Source: Calliphora vicina
Taxonomy: Eukaryota > Arthropoda > Insecta > Diptera > Calliphoridae
DNA: 64,000 bases
Assembly: GCF_958450345.1 (NCBI RefSeq)
Contig: NC_088783.1
Span: 14,759,701-14,823,700, forward strand
Reading direction: 5' to 3'
Shown here: positions 11,276 through 24,439 of the stretch, in pieces
Numbering within the stretch: position 1 is the stretch's first letter
How the letters are laid out: every line of letters starts with the position of its first letter
Made by a program: the position numbers and the translations under genes
The notes under the pieces: generated by a model
Databases searched by the model: none
Seen by the model: the letters and a program-made list of their open reading frames with translations, nothing else
What the model was told of the DNA's origin: nothing

Positions 11276-13899
11276 TATTAAGACTGAAGAACATTCCTAA
11301 ATGGTGAAACTGTTCGACTTAGTACTAGGAATTATATCAACGAAGGCGAAAACTGTGTCAATTTTAATTTTAATAGAAACAACTAGAGCAACTGGGAGCT
11401 CGAAATTAAGGCATTGTTGCTACATCATCCTCCTACTTAAGGATAACCCAATTGGGAAAATCGTTTGACTTCAGATGTATAATTATTTTCTGAATTTATA
11501 CTGTTCTCTAAACTAAAGCAGGGTATAAACATTATCAAATTGATCCACCACATTTACAAAGTTGCTTCTTTATTATTAATTTTTGTAATATTTTGTAGGT
11601 TTTTACAGGCTGTTGAGGTTGCTTTCCTTTTAGTTTTAATATCTCTAACACGGTATAAAAAAAGTTTTTCGTATTTAATGATATTTTCTTTGCGTTATTA
11701 TTTTTTGTTTTGTGCTAAAGAAGTAATATTCATGCCGGTGAAATTGTTATTGTCATACAATATTATTATTTTTATTATTTTAAACTTTTTCAGTTGAAAC
11801 AAAAAACAAGCAGTCTGTAAAAAAAACAAAAAAAAAACATATCAGAAACAACTTTTATTATGACATGGAGAAGGTAGATGTTTTACCTGAGTTTCTTCTT
11901 CAAGAAAAATAAACAAAAAAAATTATTAATAAAATAAAAACACTCCCAGTAGAAACCAAAAATACAAAAAAAAAACAAGAATACTTTGCGCCCTGACAAA
12001 ATGCAATAAAGTCTAGAATGTGAGCCATGAAAAGTTAAGGAAGTTGGTTTAATTTATTATTAATATTGAGTTTTTGTTATTTAATTTTGGTACTTTTCAA
12101 AGGAACCCAACAAATTTTGTAACTCCTAATACAAGAGCGAAAGAATTGCATTAATGGGAAATATTGCCTCAGAGTCACTGACTAGCTTATTCTTTATTTA
12201 TTTATTTTTTTTTGTTACTGGTTTATTAGATAGATTTCATTTTACAACCTGGACAATTCCTGTTCTAAATAACAATATAAAAGAATTTATTTTATGGCCA
12301 ACAGGTAAAATGACAAGACCTAAAGCAGAAAGTGGAAAATGTCGCCATAAATGTGTTTATTTTGTTACTGACACTCTGTTGCTTGTCCATTCATTCATCC
12401 ATCCACTTACTCCCTGAATCACTAGTTCGATACATTCCTTTCATCCACCCATAATATTCGTATTTGTAAAGTAGATTCTGTCTCTGGCTTTTATTTTTTA
12501 ATGACTCAATTGTTTTACTTTTAATTCAGAGACACTGTTTCCAAAGGCAATTAATTGTTGTTTAAACTGTGATTAAATATAAAATAAGTTTCGAAATAAA
12601 AGTACCACTGTATGTCTGTCATATAGAACTTTATATTCGTCCCTGATCGCCAGCATATCCGACTAAAGGAGGATGAGTCCAAGAACCTTCCAAATTGCTC
12701 AGAGAATTCGGCGAGAGAGACTATACCATAGCTCATTTTGGATTCATCAATGAATATCTAATTATCAAATCCATTCATTAAACTACTCTTCGTTCATTAT
12801 ATATTGGAGCAATTAAAATGCCTATTAAATATTATGTGGGGTGGAAGACTGAAGGGTAAAATACGCATGATTCTGACATTACAATATTTTATTTCTATTT
12901 GCAGCTAGTTTCAACCCATTGTAAAAACTATAGCAGGTATTGTCATACAATTCCGAAATTTGTTTAACAAAATTTTTAAAAATTTTAAAGTGGAGTTTTG
13001 AAACTGCAGTTAAAACGATTCAATTTGTTTGGTCATACGTGCGAATAGGTTATCGTTATTCTAAGAAGACAAAAACTCAGATAGAGCAACTTCGGGTATT
13101 ATGGACTATGCGTCTAATGTGGACCAGTGTCTTTTTTCAGAAACTATTGAAGGTATGATAAAACTGATTTGTCGTACATTGTACAATTTGTTTGAAACAA
13201 AATTTGGTACAGTTACTTGGTAGAATTTAATGTTTGGTTGTTTTATATAGTTAAAGTGGACACGTAGTTTTGCATATATTTGGTAAGAATTTAAGCACAT
13301 TTAGATTATTAGGTAAAAAAAATTGTTTACCACTGTAACCCAAGTTCGTGGATTAATTTTTTAATCATTCATGATTAGCTGGTTCATGAATTTTATGTAT
13401 TAAATACTAGTCCACATTACCCTCATATAGTGGTCCACATTACCCTCCAATTTTTTTAATGCTGGTTTTTGGGTTCCTTACAAAATGTTCACATAAATTT
13501 TTTATCCTTTGACGGAAAAAATTTTCAACTGCGAAAACAATTAGAGAACACATTAGCCGAAATTACTCTATATTTTAAGTAAAAATAAGATTTTATTTCA
13601 ATGTTTCTCAAAATATGTTTGAGAAATATTTGTTCCTACATTTCTGGGAAATTTTTAATAATTTTTACATTTTTCAACCAATTTTTGTCTTTTATATCTC
13701 ATTAGAACGACAATTAAGTATACATTTCGATTCTTTTAATATAAATTGCAAAAATAATTATTTAATGGCAAAATTTTTACAAAAACAGATACGGGTTGCA
13801 ATCATGATAGAAAGAAAAAATTTCATATTTAACTATAGTTTTATATATATATAAAATAGATGGTATACGTTCCAAAATTCCAAAAAAAAAATGGCTTAT
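11276..13899. other. unassigned AT-rich DNA
   Basis: No gene recognised. There are poly-A runs at about 11800-11980. The short frames at 11540-11797, 12154-12417, 12940-13158 and 13615-13854 are hydrophobic or lysine-rich, as AT composition predicts, and carry no known domain. Confidence 0.45.
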
Positions 13900-14461
13900 A
13901 CTATTCATGTTAAACATTTATACCCAGTTACACGACCTGTTTCCAAAATGTAAAATTCAAAAAAATCTGATTTTGAACGTACATATTTCATAACGATTTG
14001 AAGTGAAAATTAAATGTATCCCATTTAGTTTATTTAACTAAAATAAATGAAAACATTTTACTAAAAAAAATTTTAAGCAAATTTGTCATCACTATTTTCG
14101 GACAAATATTTTTTAATGACTTTTTTATTAATTATATTTTAAAAGTAGCCATTAAGGTTTATTAAAGTCTGCTCTTATAATTTGATTTATAATAAGATTT
14201 ATGGCAGAAAAATTTTAAAAAATATACAAAAAATTCTTACTTTTAAAAATTTGTGAAAAATATTTAAAAAGAAAATGGAACGTATTCTCTATTTAGTTTA
14301 ATCAACTTAAAAAATTTTTCTATTTAATTACATATTTTAAAAAATTTTCAAATTCCTTTTTAAAGAATTTACTTATTAAGCTAGTAACCCTAAATGTTTA
14401 CAAATTTTTATTTAAATTTTCATGTTAAATATTTTACTGTTTAATGCAAAAACATTTCAAA

Positions 14462-14912
14462 TAGAGTATCCAAAACCAAAAACCGGTGGACTGGTTTTTT
14501 CATCTTTGTAAACTCCACCGATTTCGGTTTTCTTAAGTTTTCGGTTTTTTGACAAACCGGTTTTTGTTAGACGGTTAACCGGTTTTAATGAAATATATTT
14601 TCTAAAGCTCATTCAAACATATTTATGAAAAACCTTGATACCAGTTTTAAAAATATTGATTTATTTTATAGAAAATTAGAGCATTTGACAATAGTTCGTA
14701 AAAGATATAAAATAATTGCATAAAGATAGAGTCTTAAGAATTCAATAATGCCAAATTTCCGATTAGAGTTTTCATATTAAATAAAAATTTATTATAAACC
14801 GGTTTTTTTTGAAGACAAAAACCGAAACCGGTTCACTGGTTATTTTAAAACACACATTTTCGGTTAAACCGGAAACCGGTTTCTTAAATTTTCCGGTTCT
14901 TTGGACACTCTA
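14462..14912. mobile_element. 451-bp hAT-like MITE with exact 8-bp TSD
   Basis: The ends are TAGAGTATCCAAA and TTTGGACACTCTA, flanked on both sides by ATTTCAAA (14454-14461 and 14913-14920). An 8-bp TSD with TAG...CTA ends is the hAT signature. The subterminal regions are packed with CCGGTT/AACCGG and GGTTAACC motifs, which could be transposase binding sites (inference). There is no coding capacity. It sits in the old ~340-bp tandem array. Confidence 0.85.
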
Positions 14913-15799
14913 ATTTCAAATCAACCTGATATTAACATTAATCATACTACCAGTGCAACCAACATTTTAAAATAATATTCCCAATTTAATTATTGATAAA
15001 TTCACTGCAATTTATTGTTGTGGAATAAGCTAGTTCCTATGAGCATTTCACTGGTTGCTTAGGACAGATCATCAAGAAATGTTGTCCCAAAAAGGTTTTA
15101 GAAAAGGTAAAGATATTATATAAATAAAACTATAGAGTGAATGAGAATTATTGACACTCAAGCTTTAATTAATAAAATATCAAAGCTGAAACAAAACACC
15201 AACAATAAACAAAACACAATTCTATATTTTTGTCATATTTGAAAATGATTTAAAATGAAAATGGAATATAATAGTATATTAAACTAAAATAAATAAAAAT
15301 ATGTTGTTAAAATTTTACAAAATTAAATTATTTTCAAACATATTTTTGTTTAAGAAATTTCTTATTAATCATCCTTTTAAAAGTATATTTATAATAGTAT
15401 TTAATGTTTATTAAAATCAGATATTCAATTTTTAATAATAGCGAGTCTTGTTATTTAATATTAATCATACGACAGCTGTGTTTCAATAATATAAATTCAA
15501 AAAATGATTAATTTCTAACATGTTTGAAAATAACTTTAAGTGAAAATTATACCCATTCCATATTAATATTATTATTCTCTTAAAACAAAAACGATTTTTT
15601 TTTCAAAAATATTTTTAGACTATTTCTTATTAATAAAATTTTAAAAAAATGTACTTAAGTAGCCTTTAGTGTTTAATAAAGCCAGCTATTATACATTTCT
15701 TGACAACTATTAATTTTAAACTTTTTAAAATTCTTACTTTTTAACATGTTTACTATTTTCTTATTTACTATTTTTTATTAAAACAAAAATGTTTTTCAG

Positions 15800-17150
15800 A
15801 ATTATCTGCACAATTTTTCTTATGATTTTCTTACCTCTTGTGTGAATTAATAATACATTTAAAACTTACCTGAAAATAAAACAAAAATTAAAACAGTTAA
15901 CAATAGAAATAAGTTAACAAATAGCAAATAAATTTAAATGATTTGAAATAAAAGTCAATGAAAAAAATTTAGGAAAATGTTTAATTGTACATTGAAACTC
16001 TACAGGAAACAGTGTACCACTGCGTATACGTAATATTTGAACAGTAACAGTAACACTAACACCAATAAAACAATGAGCATAGATACAGCAACAACAACAA
16101 CAGTAAATACCAATACAAATACAAAAAATTATGTGCCACAAAAGACATAAATTTCAATGAAATTTTTATCTGTGTTTCTATGTTTAAATGTGTGAGTGCT
16201 TAAGTAATACTACCAGGGCTGCAATGAAAACACGTAAGAGGTCCTACAATAAGTGTGTGTAAGTATATTCTAAGAATCCTGTAGACGTGGGCCATAGAGT
16301 ATTTTGTTTTTTCGTTAAGTATTAAATTGTTGTTGCTGTTGCTGTTTTTTTATATGTATTTTTGTTTTGTGTAAATAAAAGTCAAATAAACACATTTAAG
16401 CTTGAATAGCCTGTACAAATAGCCAGTAACAGCAACAGCAACAACAATGACAGTTAAACACAACAACAACCAACACAGCACTAGCCAGTCAATACATCCA
16501 TCTTGCCATCCACACAATCAAAATGCCAAAGAAGCAGCCAGTCGTCGTCTTCTACTTGGCCATTAAGTGTAAAAGCATTCATTTCTTATGTCCGTCGTTT
16601 TGTCTATCTCAAGCTTATGTTCACGTTTTGTTATTTTATCTGTTTGCTTTATAGAAAGCACAGACACATAGTCCGTCCCGACTTGACGAACTGCCGTTTA
16701 TTAATACTTCATTCAGCAGCAACAACAAAAACACTTTCAATGTGATGTTTGTTTGTTTATTCGAAAGTCATTTTGTATTTTCAAATTACCGTACTTGAAA
16801 TTGTTTTTATGACTTTATTTTTTATTTTTTTTTTGTTATTTAGACACTCACTCCAGCTCCTGCATGTCCTTCTTATGTTCTAACTCAAGCTCTTTTCACC
16901 TCAGTGGGGGCCGGAATAAATGAATGAATGAATGAAGGTACAAATGACAGACTGAGTACACTGGGCCAGTATATGTAGGTGGGCGCCAATGTGTTTGTGT
17001 GTGAGCAATAACTGTTACCGTATTTTCAGCAACACAATGAAATTAAAAGGAAAAAAAACAATTGCACTTGTTGTCAGGGTATTAAAACAGCAACAAATAC
17101 CAGCCGTGTGGCACCAAAATAGGAAGGTTGTCTGTTAAAACATAATGTTT
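15800..17150. other. non-repeat DNA with CAA/CAG runs
   Basis: A block without the ~340-bp unit, containing short CAACAACAACA/CAGCAACAGC runs (16085-16100, 16430-16450) and GAATGAATGAATG at 16920. Such runs are common in fly non-coding DNA. The 80-codon frame at 16503-16745 has no recognisable domain. Confidence 0.4.
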
Positions 17151-17504
17151 CTACACATCAATTTTTATACTCTTGACCATTTCATAAAATTTGTTTTTAA
17201 TTTTTTAAAAAAATAAAAAAAAAATTAGTTTTATAATGAAACTTTTTAAACTTAAACTCAAATGTTTTCTAACAATTTTCTAAATATTTTCTCAAAAATT
17301 TTTTTTTTACAAAAATATTTTTTTAAAGACTTTTCTTATTAAACTTATTTGACTTAATAGAATTTTGTGAAGTATATTTTAAGATTATTAAAATGTTTAC
17401 AAAAACCTGGTATTATAACATATGTACTTGATAACTATTGTAGTTAAATATTTATGGAAGAAATTCTATAAGAATATGATAACTAATATTAATCATACGA
17501 CCTA

Positions 17505-19050
17505 TGTACAGTGAATTAGAAACGATTTTTTTGTTTCTTGATAATTCGGTATCTCGGGAACTATTGGAGATATTAAAACGAACTAATGTAGACTAAATTG
17601 TTATTAAATCAATGGCATTAGAATTTTTAACATTTTTTTATTTTCAAATATCGAAATTCCTAAAACGGGAAAAATGTGTTCCAAAAACTGAGTTTTTTTT
17701 AGAAAAGTGCCTACTGTAACGTTATTTACCGTATGATAGTAAAATATAGGGTATTCAATTAATCGAGTTTCTGGTTTAATCGAGCAAATAATTAATCGGG
17801 GTTTAGATTTAATCGGTTAATTTTAAATTATTCGATTAACCGAATAATTTCTATTTAAATTTTAAACTGAAAATAAAACCACGAATTTTCTGTACTTATT
17901 TAAGTATTTTAATAATAAAAAAGGAACAAAAACATAAAAAATAAACAAAACAATTCAACCAAAAAGTTTAATAAGACTTTAGTTTTAATAAAAAACTCTC
18001 TCGCTGATTGTATGTGTTGGAGAAATCGAAAGTAAGGCATGGTAAAGAATATCCAATATCACAGTTTTTTTTTTTTTTTTTCTAAGCATATAAAACCACC
18101 ATTATACCATTGGAGTGCTTTTTGGATTTTTTTAGATTTTAAATACTTTTAAAAATGTCGATAAGTTCTTGCAATCGTTTCAGTGATGTCTCCAGTTTCG
18201 TCTATTATCATGTTTTCATCCGATAAATACAAGTAAATTAAATATGTCAGTTTTTATACTCACTCAACATGTTTCTTGGATGTTCGAAAAAATATATAAT
18301 TTTATTTTGATATTTGTATTTGAATTAAAACGGATAAATAAATACAAAAAAATATGATAAAGTGCAAAAAAAATTAATTTCGGTTAATCGATACAAATTA
18401 ATCGATTTATTTGTTATTTGAATATCGGCAATTTTGAATTATTCAAACAGTTAACCGACAAAAATTAATCGGTTAACCGATTAACTTTAATTTTGAATAC
18501 CCTAGTAAAAGACCTTTGCAAGTATTTGAGAAACATATAGTTACACAAATAAGGAGCTTTTCCGTGGATCGGCGCTTTGTCTTTTTATAATTTTTACTCA
18601 AACCATATTTTTTTTAAAAATTGGCCAAGTTCGGATAGGTCGGGGGGTGTTATGTCAGCTTAAGTGAGCCAAGTTTCCGGATCATAAAAAATAAGAAAAT
18701 TTGTTTATACAAAAGAAAAAATATATCGGCTTTTTTGGGAAAAAACGTAAACTGCCCTTTTTACATGTTGCGTTTTTTTGTAGATCTTCCCAAAAACTAT
18801 TTATATTTTAAATTTCAGCTCATTCGGATACTAAATGGAATTTTGGCGATTTTTTTTAAAAAATTGAGAAGCGATGTGACAACATTTGAGGGGTTACGCA
18901 CAGGTCCCTATTAGCGCTAGGAAGCTGAGCAAACGTAATTGAACTCGAAAATACCTCAGCTCCAACCATGTGACATTTCGCAACAATATCTCTAATAGTT
19001 ACCGAGATTCCGAATTATTTCCATAAAAACTTTTCTAAACCACTGTGCAT
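17505..19050. mobile_element. long-TIR element, relative of 44533-46943, with nested hAT-like MITE
   Basis: The left end near 17507 (TACAGTGAATTAGAAA) and the right end near 19047 pair as inverted repeats over about 70 bp, both carrying ATAATTCGG and ATCTCGG. The interior shares with 45420-45950 the stretches AATTCCT(G/A)AAACGG, TGTTCCAAAAAC, GATAGTAAAA and GGATAGG(T/G)C(G/T)GGGGG. It is interrupted at 17747-18504. No transposase is seen. The right end abuts a mariner remnant and the flanks show no clear TSD. Confidence 0.6.
17747..18504. mobile_element. 758-bp hAT-like element (TAGGGTATTC family)
   Basis: It starts TAGGGTATTCAATTAATCG and ends TTTTGAATACCCTA. Flanks are GTAAAATA and GTAAAAGA (17739-17746 and 18505-18512), an 8-bp TSD with one mismatch. 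The host reads GATAGTAAAA in the uninterrupted relative at 45628. The subterminal zones are full of ATTAATCG and GGTTAACCGATTAA motifs. It is non-coding. The larger relative is at 38694-41670. Confidence 0.85.
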
Positions 19051-20280
19051 GGTTAGCTATGACCTTTTCCCATTGTTGTGGCAGCATATGGTTTCCGCGC
19101 CCAAATAACTGCTTGTCTTTTGAAGCCAAGAACTAATCAAGCCAATGTCGGATACTCTGTTCCAAAGTGAAGTGAGTCAGGCAAAACTTCCCAACCACTT
19201 ATTTCTAAATAGTTTTTAACAGGTATTGCTTAATGTGGCCTAGCGTTGTCATGATGGAATATTACTGTTAAAAGTGTGTTCGGAAAATGCTCGCTTCAAA
19301 GCAATCAGTTGTGTTCGGTACAGGTCCTATGTGATGGTCTGGTCAGATTTAAGCAGCTCATAATATTGTTACGTTTTAACCTTTTCAAAACGCTGGTTTA
19401 TTTCCTTTAAATAAACCGGATCCTTTTGATTGCAAATAAAAGCCGTTTAGTAGTTTGAAAATGGTAACAACTCTTTATTTATTCAAATGTACAACAACAA
19501 CAGAATTAAATAGTCACTCAATGTTTTTTTATACACGTTTGTAAATTCGCAAAAATACAGACACAATTTATAATGTACACGAATTTACTTGAAAAACACA
19601 ACACACTTTAAGGCACTCAGTTGATGTTTATTCGAAAAGCGTCTCTTATAAACTGACTCACGACTGCAACCTATGCCACTATTTATAACACTGCCATCTG
19701 CACTCTAGATTGTTCTTTAACTGTCAAAATTCGAATATTCTAGATCTTACTAATACATACGCCATCTGTGGTGTACTTTCTACAATGTTCTTTAACTGAA
19801 TATTCGAATTCGAATACAGCGTTGCCAACTTACGATCAAATCAACTGAAAGCTTTTATTTAATAATGCCCACAGATATGTTACAGTTTGCTATTACAGCA
19901 CTGTTATTTGAAAGCATTATGCTACTTTATATAGGACCTTTTTGCTCCCACCAAATACAAATCATTTGGCTTTGGTGTCGATTCGGCTTGTTGGTCGGGC
20001 TTCGCATACGATTCGGGTTATCGTAATGGATCCACTTTTCATCGCAAGTAATTATTCGGTGCAAAAATGATTTTCATTTATAGCCTTTAAGTATCAATTC
20101 GGGCATGCAAAATCGTATTTCAATTCGTTGGTTCGTCTTTTCCAAGATTTTGGATAAATCCAGCTGCCCGCAAATGTTTTGAAATTGCTTGTACTTCCCA
20201 ATGAGGTTACAAACTCTTGTTGAGTTTGAGAACAATCTTCATGGAGTAATGCATCCAATTCTTTCAGCAGAACTTTGAAA
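19051..20280 (-). pseudogene. mariner remnant interrupted by a solo LTR
   Basis: Read right to left, this carries the same family text as the other mariners: the CAAACTCAACAAGAG block near 20210-20225, the region for GAYE-type and YYELLK-type motifs near 19940-20040, the HHDNAR-like segment near 19220-19260, and the C-terminal region up to 19051. It is interrupted at 19367-19928 by an LTR. Numerous frameshifts leave it dead. Its outer end abuts the long-TIR element. Confidence 0.8.
19367..19928 (-). mobile_element. solo LTR of a Ty3/gypsy-type retrotransposon, minus strand
   Basis: The reverse complement of most of this block matches the solo LTR at 42924-43435, including the end that reads TGTTACGTTTTAACC here, the GCCATCTG blocks, ATTCGAATTCGAAT and the ACAACAACAACAGAATT stretch. 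ATAT flanks both sides (19363-19366 and 19929-19932), consistent with a 4-bp TSD in the mariner. The end that should read TGTTACGAAATT is diverged and longer here, so the outer boundary rests on the TSD. No internal retrotransposon genes are present. Confidence 0.8.
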
Positions 20281-20739
20281 CCAAAAAAAAAACACCATTT
20301 TTAAATCATACACCCATACGACCTGTTTCAAGAATATAAAGTTCTAAACTACTTTTACTATTTAACAACGATGTGAAGTGAAAATGAAATATATTTCCTA
20401 TTTCTACTTTATTCTACTATATAACAAACAATTTACTAACATTTATCTAAAATATTTTAAGGAAACATAATTTTTTTTTACAAAAATCTCGATTAAAAAG
20501 AATTTTTATTAAACTCTGTTGTCTAAACCAAATATGTAAAAGTATATTTAAGTAACCTCATATGTTTATTAAACCCTGCTACTTCAATTTTCTTAATGGC
20601 TATTCCACATAATTATTAATGGCAGAAATTTTAAAATAATCCGATAATTAATATTAATCATACGTCATGTGTTTAAAAATTCTAAAATTTAAGAAAATAC
20701 TTATTTCTGAACGTAGTTATTTAAAAATGATTTGGAGGA

Positions 20740-21805
20740 AAAATTTATAAAGACTGCATGGAGACTTAGCGGTCACTTGTAGCCACTTTAAACCTATCAT
20801 CTAGTATTACAGGTTAATGTAATGAGTGTTTTGCATTTTATGGAAACAGATTTATATTCATGAATCATGTAGACGTTATTGGATTTTGTTTCTGCGATTT
20901 CCACTAAATTTAGTTTTCATAGGGAGTTAAATTTTCATTTTGCTAACAATTTATTACACAACCCTCTTACAACGTAGGATCAACAACACTGTGACAATAT
21001 AAATAAAATTAAATTTGATTGAATAAAAACGAAGTAGGCTTATATTTGATGTTGTTGCTATTGCTGATGTAGCCGTATCATTTTAATAGCTAAATTTTCC
21101 CTATAAATTTCCAAAAACACAATAACAATAGCTACAACAACAACAATATGTATTAGCAACAAAAACATAAAGCCAGTTTAACAATCAATATTGTTGTTTC
21201 TTTTTTTTCGTTTTGTTTTTCTATATAGACAAATTTATTTATTGTTTAATTTTATTTATTCGCTCTCTTTTTTTGTTGGTTTTTGCCACTGAGTCTGGAT
21301 GGCCAGCAGTGAGATACAAATTAAATTTTAAATAACGAAAATTTGCTTTAAATTTCATTTGAATGCACTTTATTGCGGTACATTTTGTCACAGCAATAAA
21401 ATAAAATCCATATTGAAATGCCAACGGGCATATTTGCGATTTATGATTTTATATTTAAATATTATTCGACAATTTTATTATGGATGGTGCTAAATTTTGT
21501 GGGTATTTTTTGTTTTAAATGGTGCTGTTTGTTTTTTCGTAATTTTTATTTGTTTATTTTTAAATTTACAGAGTGTGAATTTAGATTAAAATGAGGATTT
21601 TTGGAAATTTATTTAAATGTTTAGATATAGAGATGATTTTAGTTAGAAAAAATTTGTGATTTCAAAGAAATGTTTGTTAATCTATTGAACCAATTACGCT
21701 GATTTTCAATATTAAAGTTGTTTGAAGTATGATAACTAGGTGGAATATGAAATTTTTAAAAAAATATATTTGTTTAGAATTTTTTTCTTAATTACTTTAC
21801 TATAT
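20740..21805. other. unassigned DNA within the tandem-repeat zone
   Basis: No gene or mobile element recognised. It has CAA/ACA runs near 21130 and T-rich tracts. Confidence 0.4.
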
Positions 21806-22150
21806 TTATACCCTACACCACCATAATGGGGAGGGTATATTGCGTCTTTGCAGCTGTTTGTAAATCCCAAAAATATTAGTCTAACCCACCCACATTAAAG
21901 TATACCGATCGAAAATCAGTTTAAAGTGCATAAATCGCTTAAAAATGTTGATATACACACAAAATTCAATATAGTTAACTTTAATATAGACATAAATCAT
22001 ACGACCTAATTTCATGGTGATCGGTCCATAATTGGTCACAGCTCCCATATAAGGCCTACTTCCGAAAATCACTCAAAAATATAAATTATTGAAATTTTAA
22101 AAAGAAAAATGTTGTTGATCTTTTACTTGGTATACTTTCTTTCTTGTTTG
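21806..22150 (+). mobile_element. DINE-1-like (helentron-derived) element, family A, partial
   Basis: The 5' end reads TTATACCCTACACCACCATA followed by the near-inverse GGGGAGGGTAT. The interior has AAAAATATTAGTCTAAC and AAAGTATACCGATCG. The 3' part has GGTGATCGGTCCATAATTGG and ends in CTTGTTTG with most of the terminal hairpin missing. It is non-autonomous and lacks the family's central TCCGTCCGTC-type section, so it is internally deleted. Confidence 0.75.
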
Positions 22151-23262
22151 CCTTTCAATTTGTTGGGATTAGAAATTTTTAAACAGTGTATTTAAGTAGC
22201 CTTAAATGTTAACTACAGTCTGCTATTATATATTTCTATGTAGCTAATTTACTAAAATGTTTATGCCAAAAATCCTAAAACAACCTGTTAATTAATATCA
22301 ATCATACGACCTGAGTTACCAATATATAAAATTCAAGAAAATTCTTGCTTCTTAACATTTCTCAAAATATTTTAAAATGGAAATGGAGGTTAATGGAAAT
22401 CCTTATTTAGTTTAAGCCACTAATATAGAACTAAATTTTATTAAAATGTAAAATTATAGTATTTTCCCGAAATAAATTTTTTGGCAGAAGTATTTTTAAA
22501 AAACTTTTCTGACAAATCAAATTTCAAAAGTATGTTTCCAAAGCACTTAATGTTTAATAAAACCAGTAACTATATATTTCACTTGATACCAATTCTACTT
22601 GAGCAGTTTGGCAGAAATTCTAAAACAACCTGAGATTTAATATTAATCATGTGTTTCATGTGTTTCAAAAATATTAAATTAAAGAAACTTCATACTTCCT
22701 AACACATTTTAATCAATTAGTAATTTTACTAAAATTAATGGAATAATTTTACCCAAATTATTTAAAATATTTTCATAATACATATTAAATAATGTTAAAA
22801 AAAATATTTTTTTAAAAATATTTCTGATTAAACTTAGTACGATTAATAAAATTTTTAAAAATATAATTAAGTAGCCTTAAATGTTTACTAAAGCCAGCTA
22901 TTAAAATTTTCCATATATCTGTTCTACTTAAAAATTTATGGCAGAAATTCTAAAACAGCTCGACAATTAATATTAATCATACGACCTGGGTTTCAAAAAT
23001 ATTATAATTAAGAAAATTCCTAATTTTTAACATATTTTAAAAAAAATTTGCTGTAAAAACTAAATATATTCCTTAAGAAGCATATTATTTAAAAATAAAA
23101 ATCTAAATTTTTTCAACAAAAATCTTTCTATAAACATTTTTCTTACTAAACTCTGTTGTCTATATACGCATATATTTGAGTAGCCTAAAATATGTAATAA
23201 AGCCCATCATTATAATTATCTAGAAATATTTATGGTGGAAATTATAAAACATTTTGATAATT

Positions 23263-23980
23263 ATTGAGTGTATGACTTAAAAATGCATGACTTACTATAG
23301 ATGGAGTATCTTGTGAAAAACAAAAGTTTTAATAACTTATCTGTCATTAATTCCCATTTAGTTATTAAACATTATAGTGTAAACAACGACGAATTGTATG
23401 CCAACAAAGAATCATATACGGGAAGTTTTGCTTTATTTCTTTAGACAAAAGTTTAACTGAAGCACACCGATTTCTAACTGAAGCTTATGGTGAATGAGTT
23501 CCGTCCGTTTCAATGTGTGAGAGATGCTTTGTGTGGTTCAGAAGTGGTGGAAGACAAAGATCGCCCAGGCCAGGCAAAAAATTTTGAAGAGCAATTATTG
23601 GATGCTATACTCCATGAAGATTGTTGTCAAACTCAACAAGAGCTTGCAAAGTCATTGGGAGCTACTCAATCTGCAATTTTGCAAGCAGCAGGATTCACCC
23701 AAAAACACAGAAATTGAGTACCATACAATTTGGCACTTAGAGACCTTGAAAGACGATTTTGTATGGCAGAAATACTGCTTTGAAATCATTACTGGCGATA
23801 AAAAAAATGCATCCATTACGATAACCGGAAGCATAAGAGATCGTATGTGAAGCCCGACCAACCAGCCGATTAGACACCAAAGCCAAATATCCATGGCGCT
23901 AAGGTAATGCTCTGTACATGGTGGGACCTAAAGGATCCTATCTGTTACGAACTGCTTAAATGTGGACAGACCACCAGTTT
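23263..23980 (+). pseudogene. mariner transposase pseudogene (5' half)
   Basis: It begins with the family terminus GTGTATGACTTAAAAATGC. Readable pieces in order: LTEAHRFLTEAYGE (mariner N-terminus), a degraded CVRDALCGS region, DCCQTQQELAKSLGATQSAI (helix-turn-helix region), a YELKPRD-like block, ITGDKK (first catalytic Asp), YDNRKH-like and KPDQPA text, then AKVMLCTWWD and YELLKCGQT. Stops and a frameshift interrupt it, and it ends after the QT block, so about the last third of the gene is absent. It is inserted in the ~340-bp tandem array, whose unit resumes after 23980. Confidence 0.85.
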
Positions 23981-24107
23981 TATTTTTAAATACTTTTCTT
24001 TTTAATCTCTGTCGTCTCAATACACATTTCAAACATTTCAAACATATATGTATTTGAGTAGACCATAATTTTTCAAAAGCCTACTATTACAATTAACTTG
24101 ATAACTA

Positions 24108-24439
24108 CACAGAAAAAACTATTTTTTAAACCGTTTCAATTCAAATATTTGTCCCATATTGAACTGGTTTCAATTATTTCATAATTAAATCAAGTATTCA
24201 TTTGCTCAAAAACAAAATTTCTTGATATTTTCTATTGAATTTTGAGTTTTGAATTTGATTATTTTGACAATTGAATATACAATTTTCGTTATTGGATGAA
24301 TTTCAAATACAAAAATTATTGAATAGATAATTTTCGTAGTTTTAGCTTTTGAGCAAATGAATACTTGATTTAATTATGAAATAATTGAAACCAGTTCAAT
24401 ATGGGATAAATGTTTGAATTGAAATATAATTTTTCTGTG
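24108..24439. mobile_element. 332-bp palindromic MITE with TA TSD
   Basis: The ends are CACAGAAAAAACTAT... and ...ATAATTTTTCTGTG with inverted arms of about 100 bp, including CCATATTGAACTGGTTTCAA on both arms. TA flanks each side (24106-24107 and 24440-24441). Removing it restores the array text GATAACTATTTTAGTTAA, comparable to GATAACTATTGTAGTTAA at 17429. TA duplication suggests a Tc1/mariner-mobilised MITE. A partial second copy lies at 27985-28152. Confidence 0.88.
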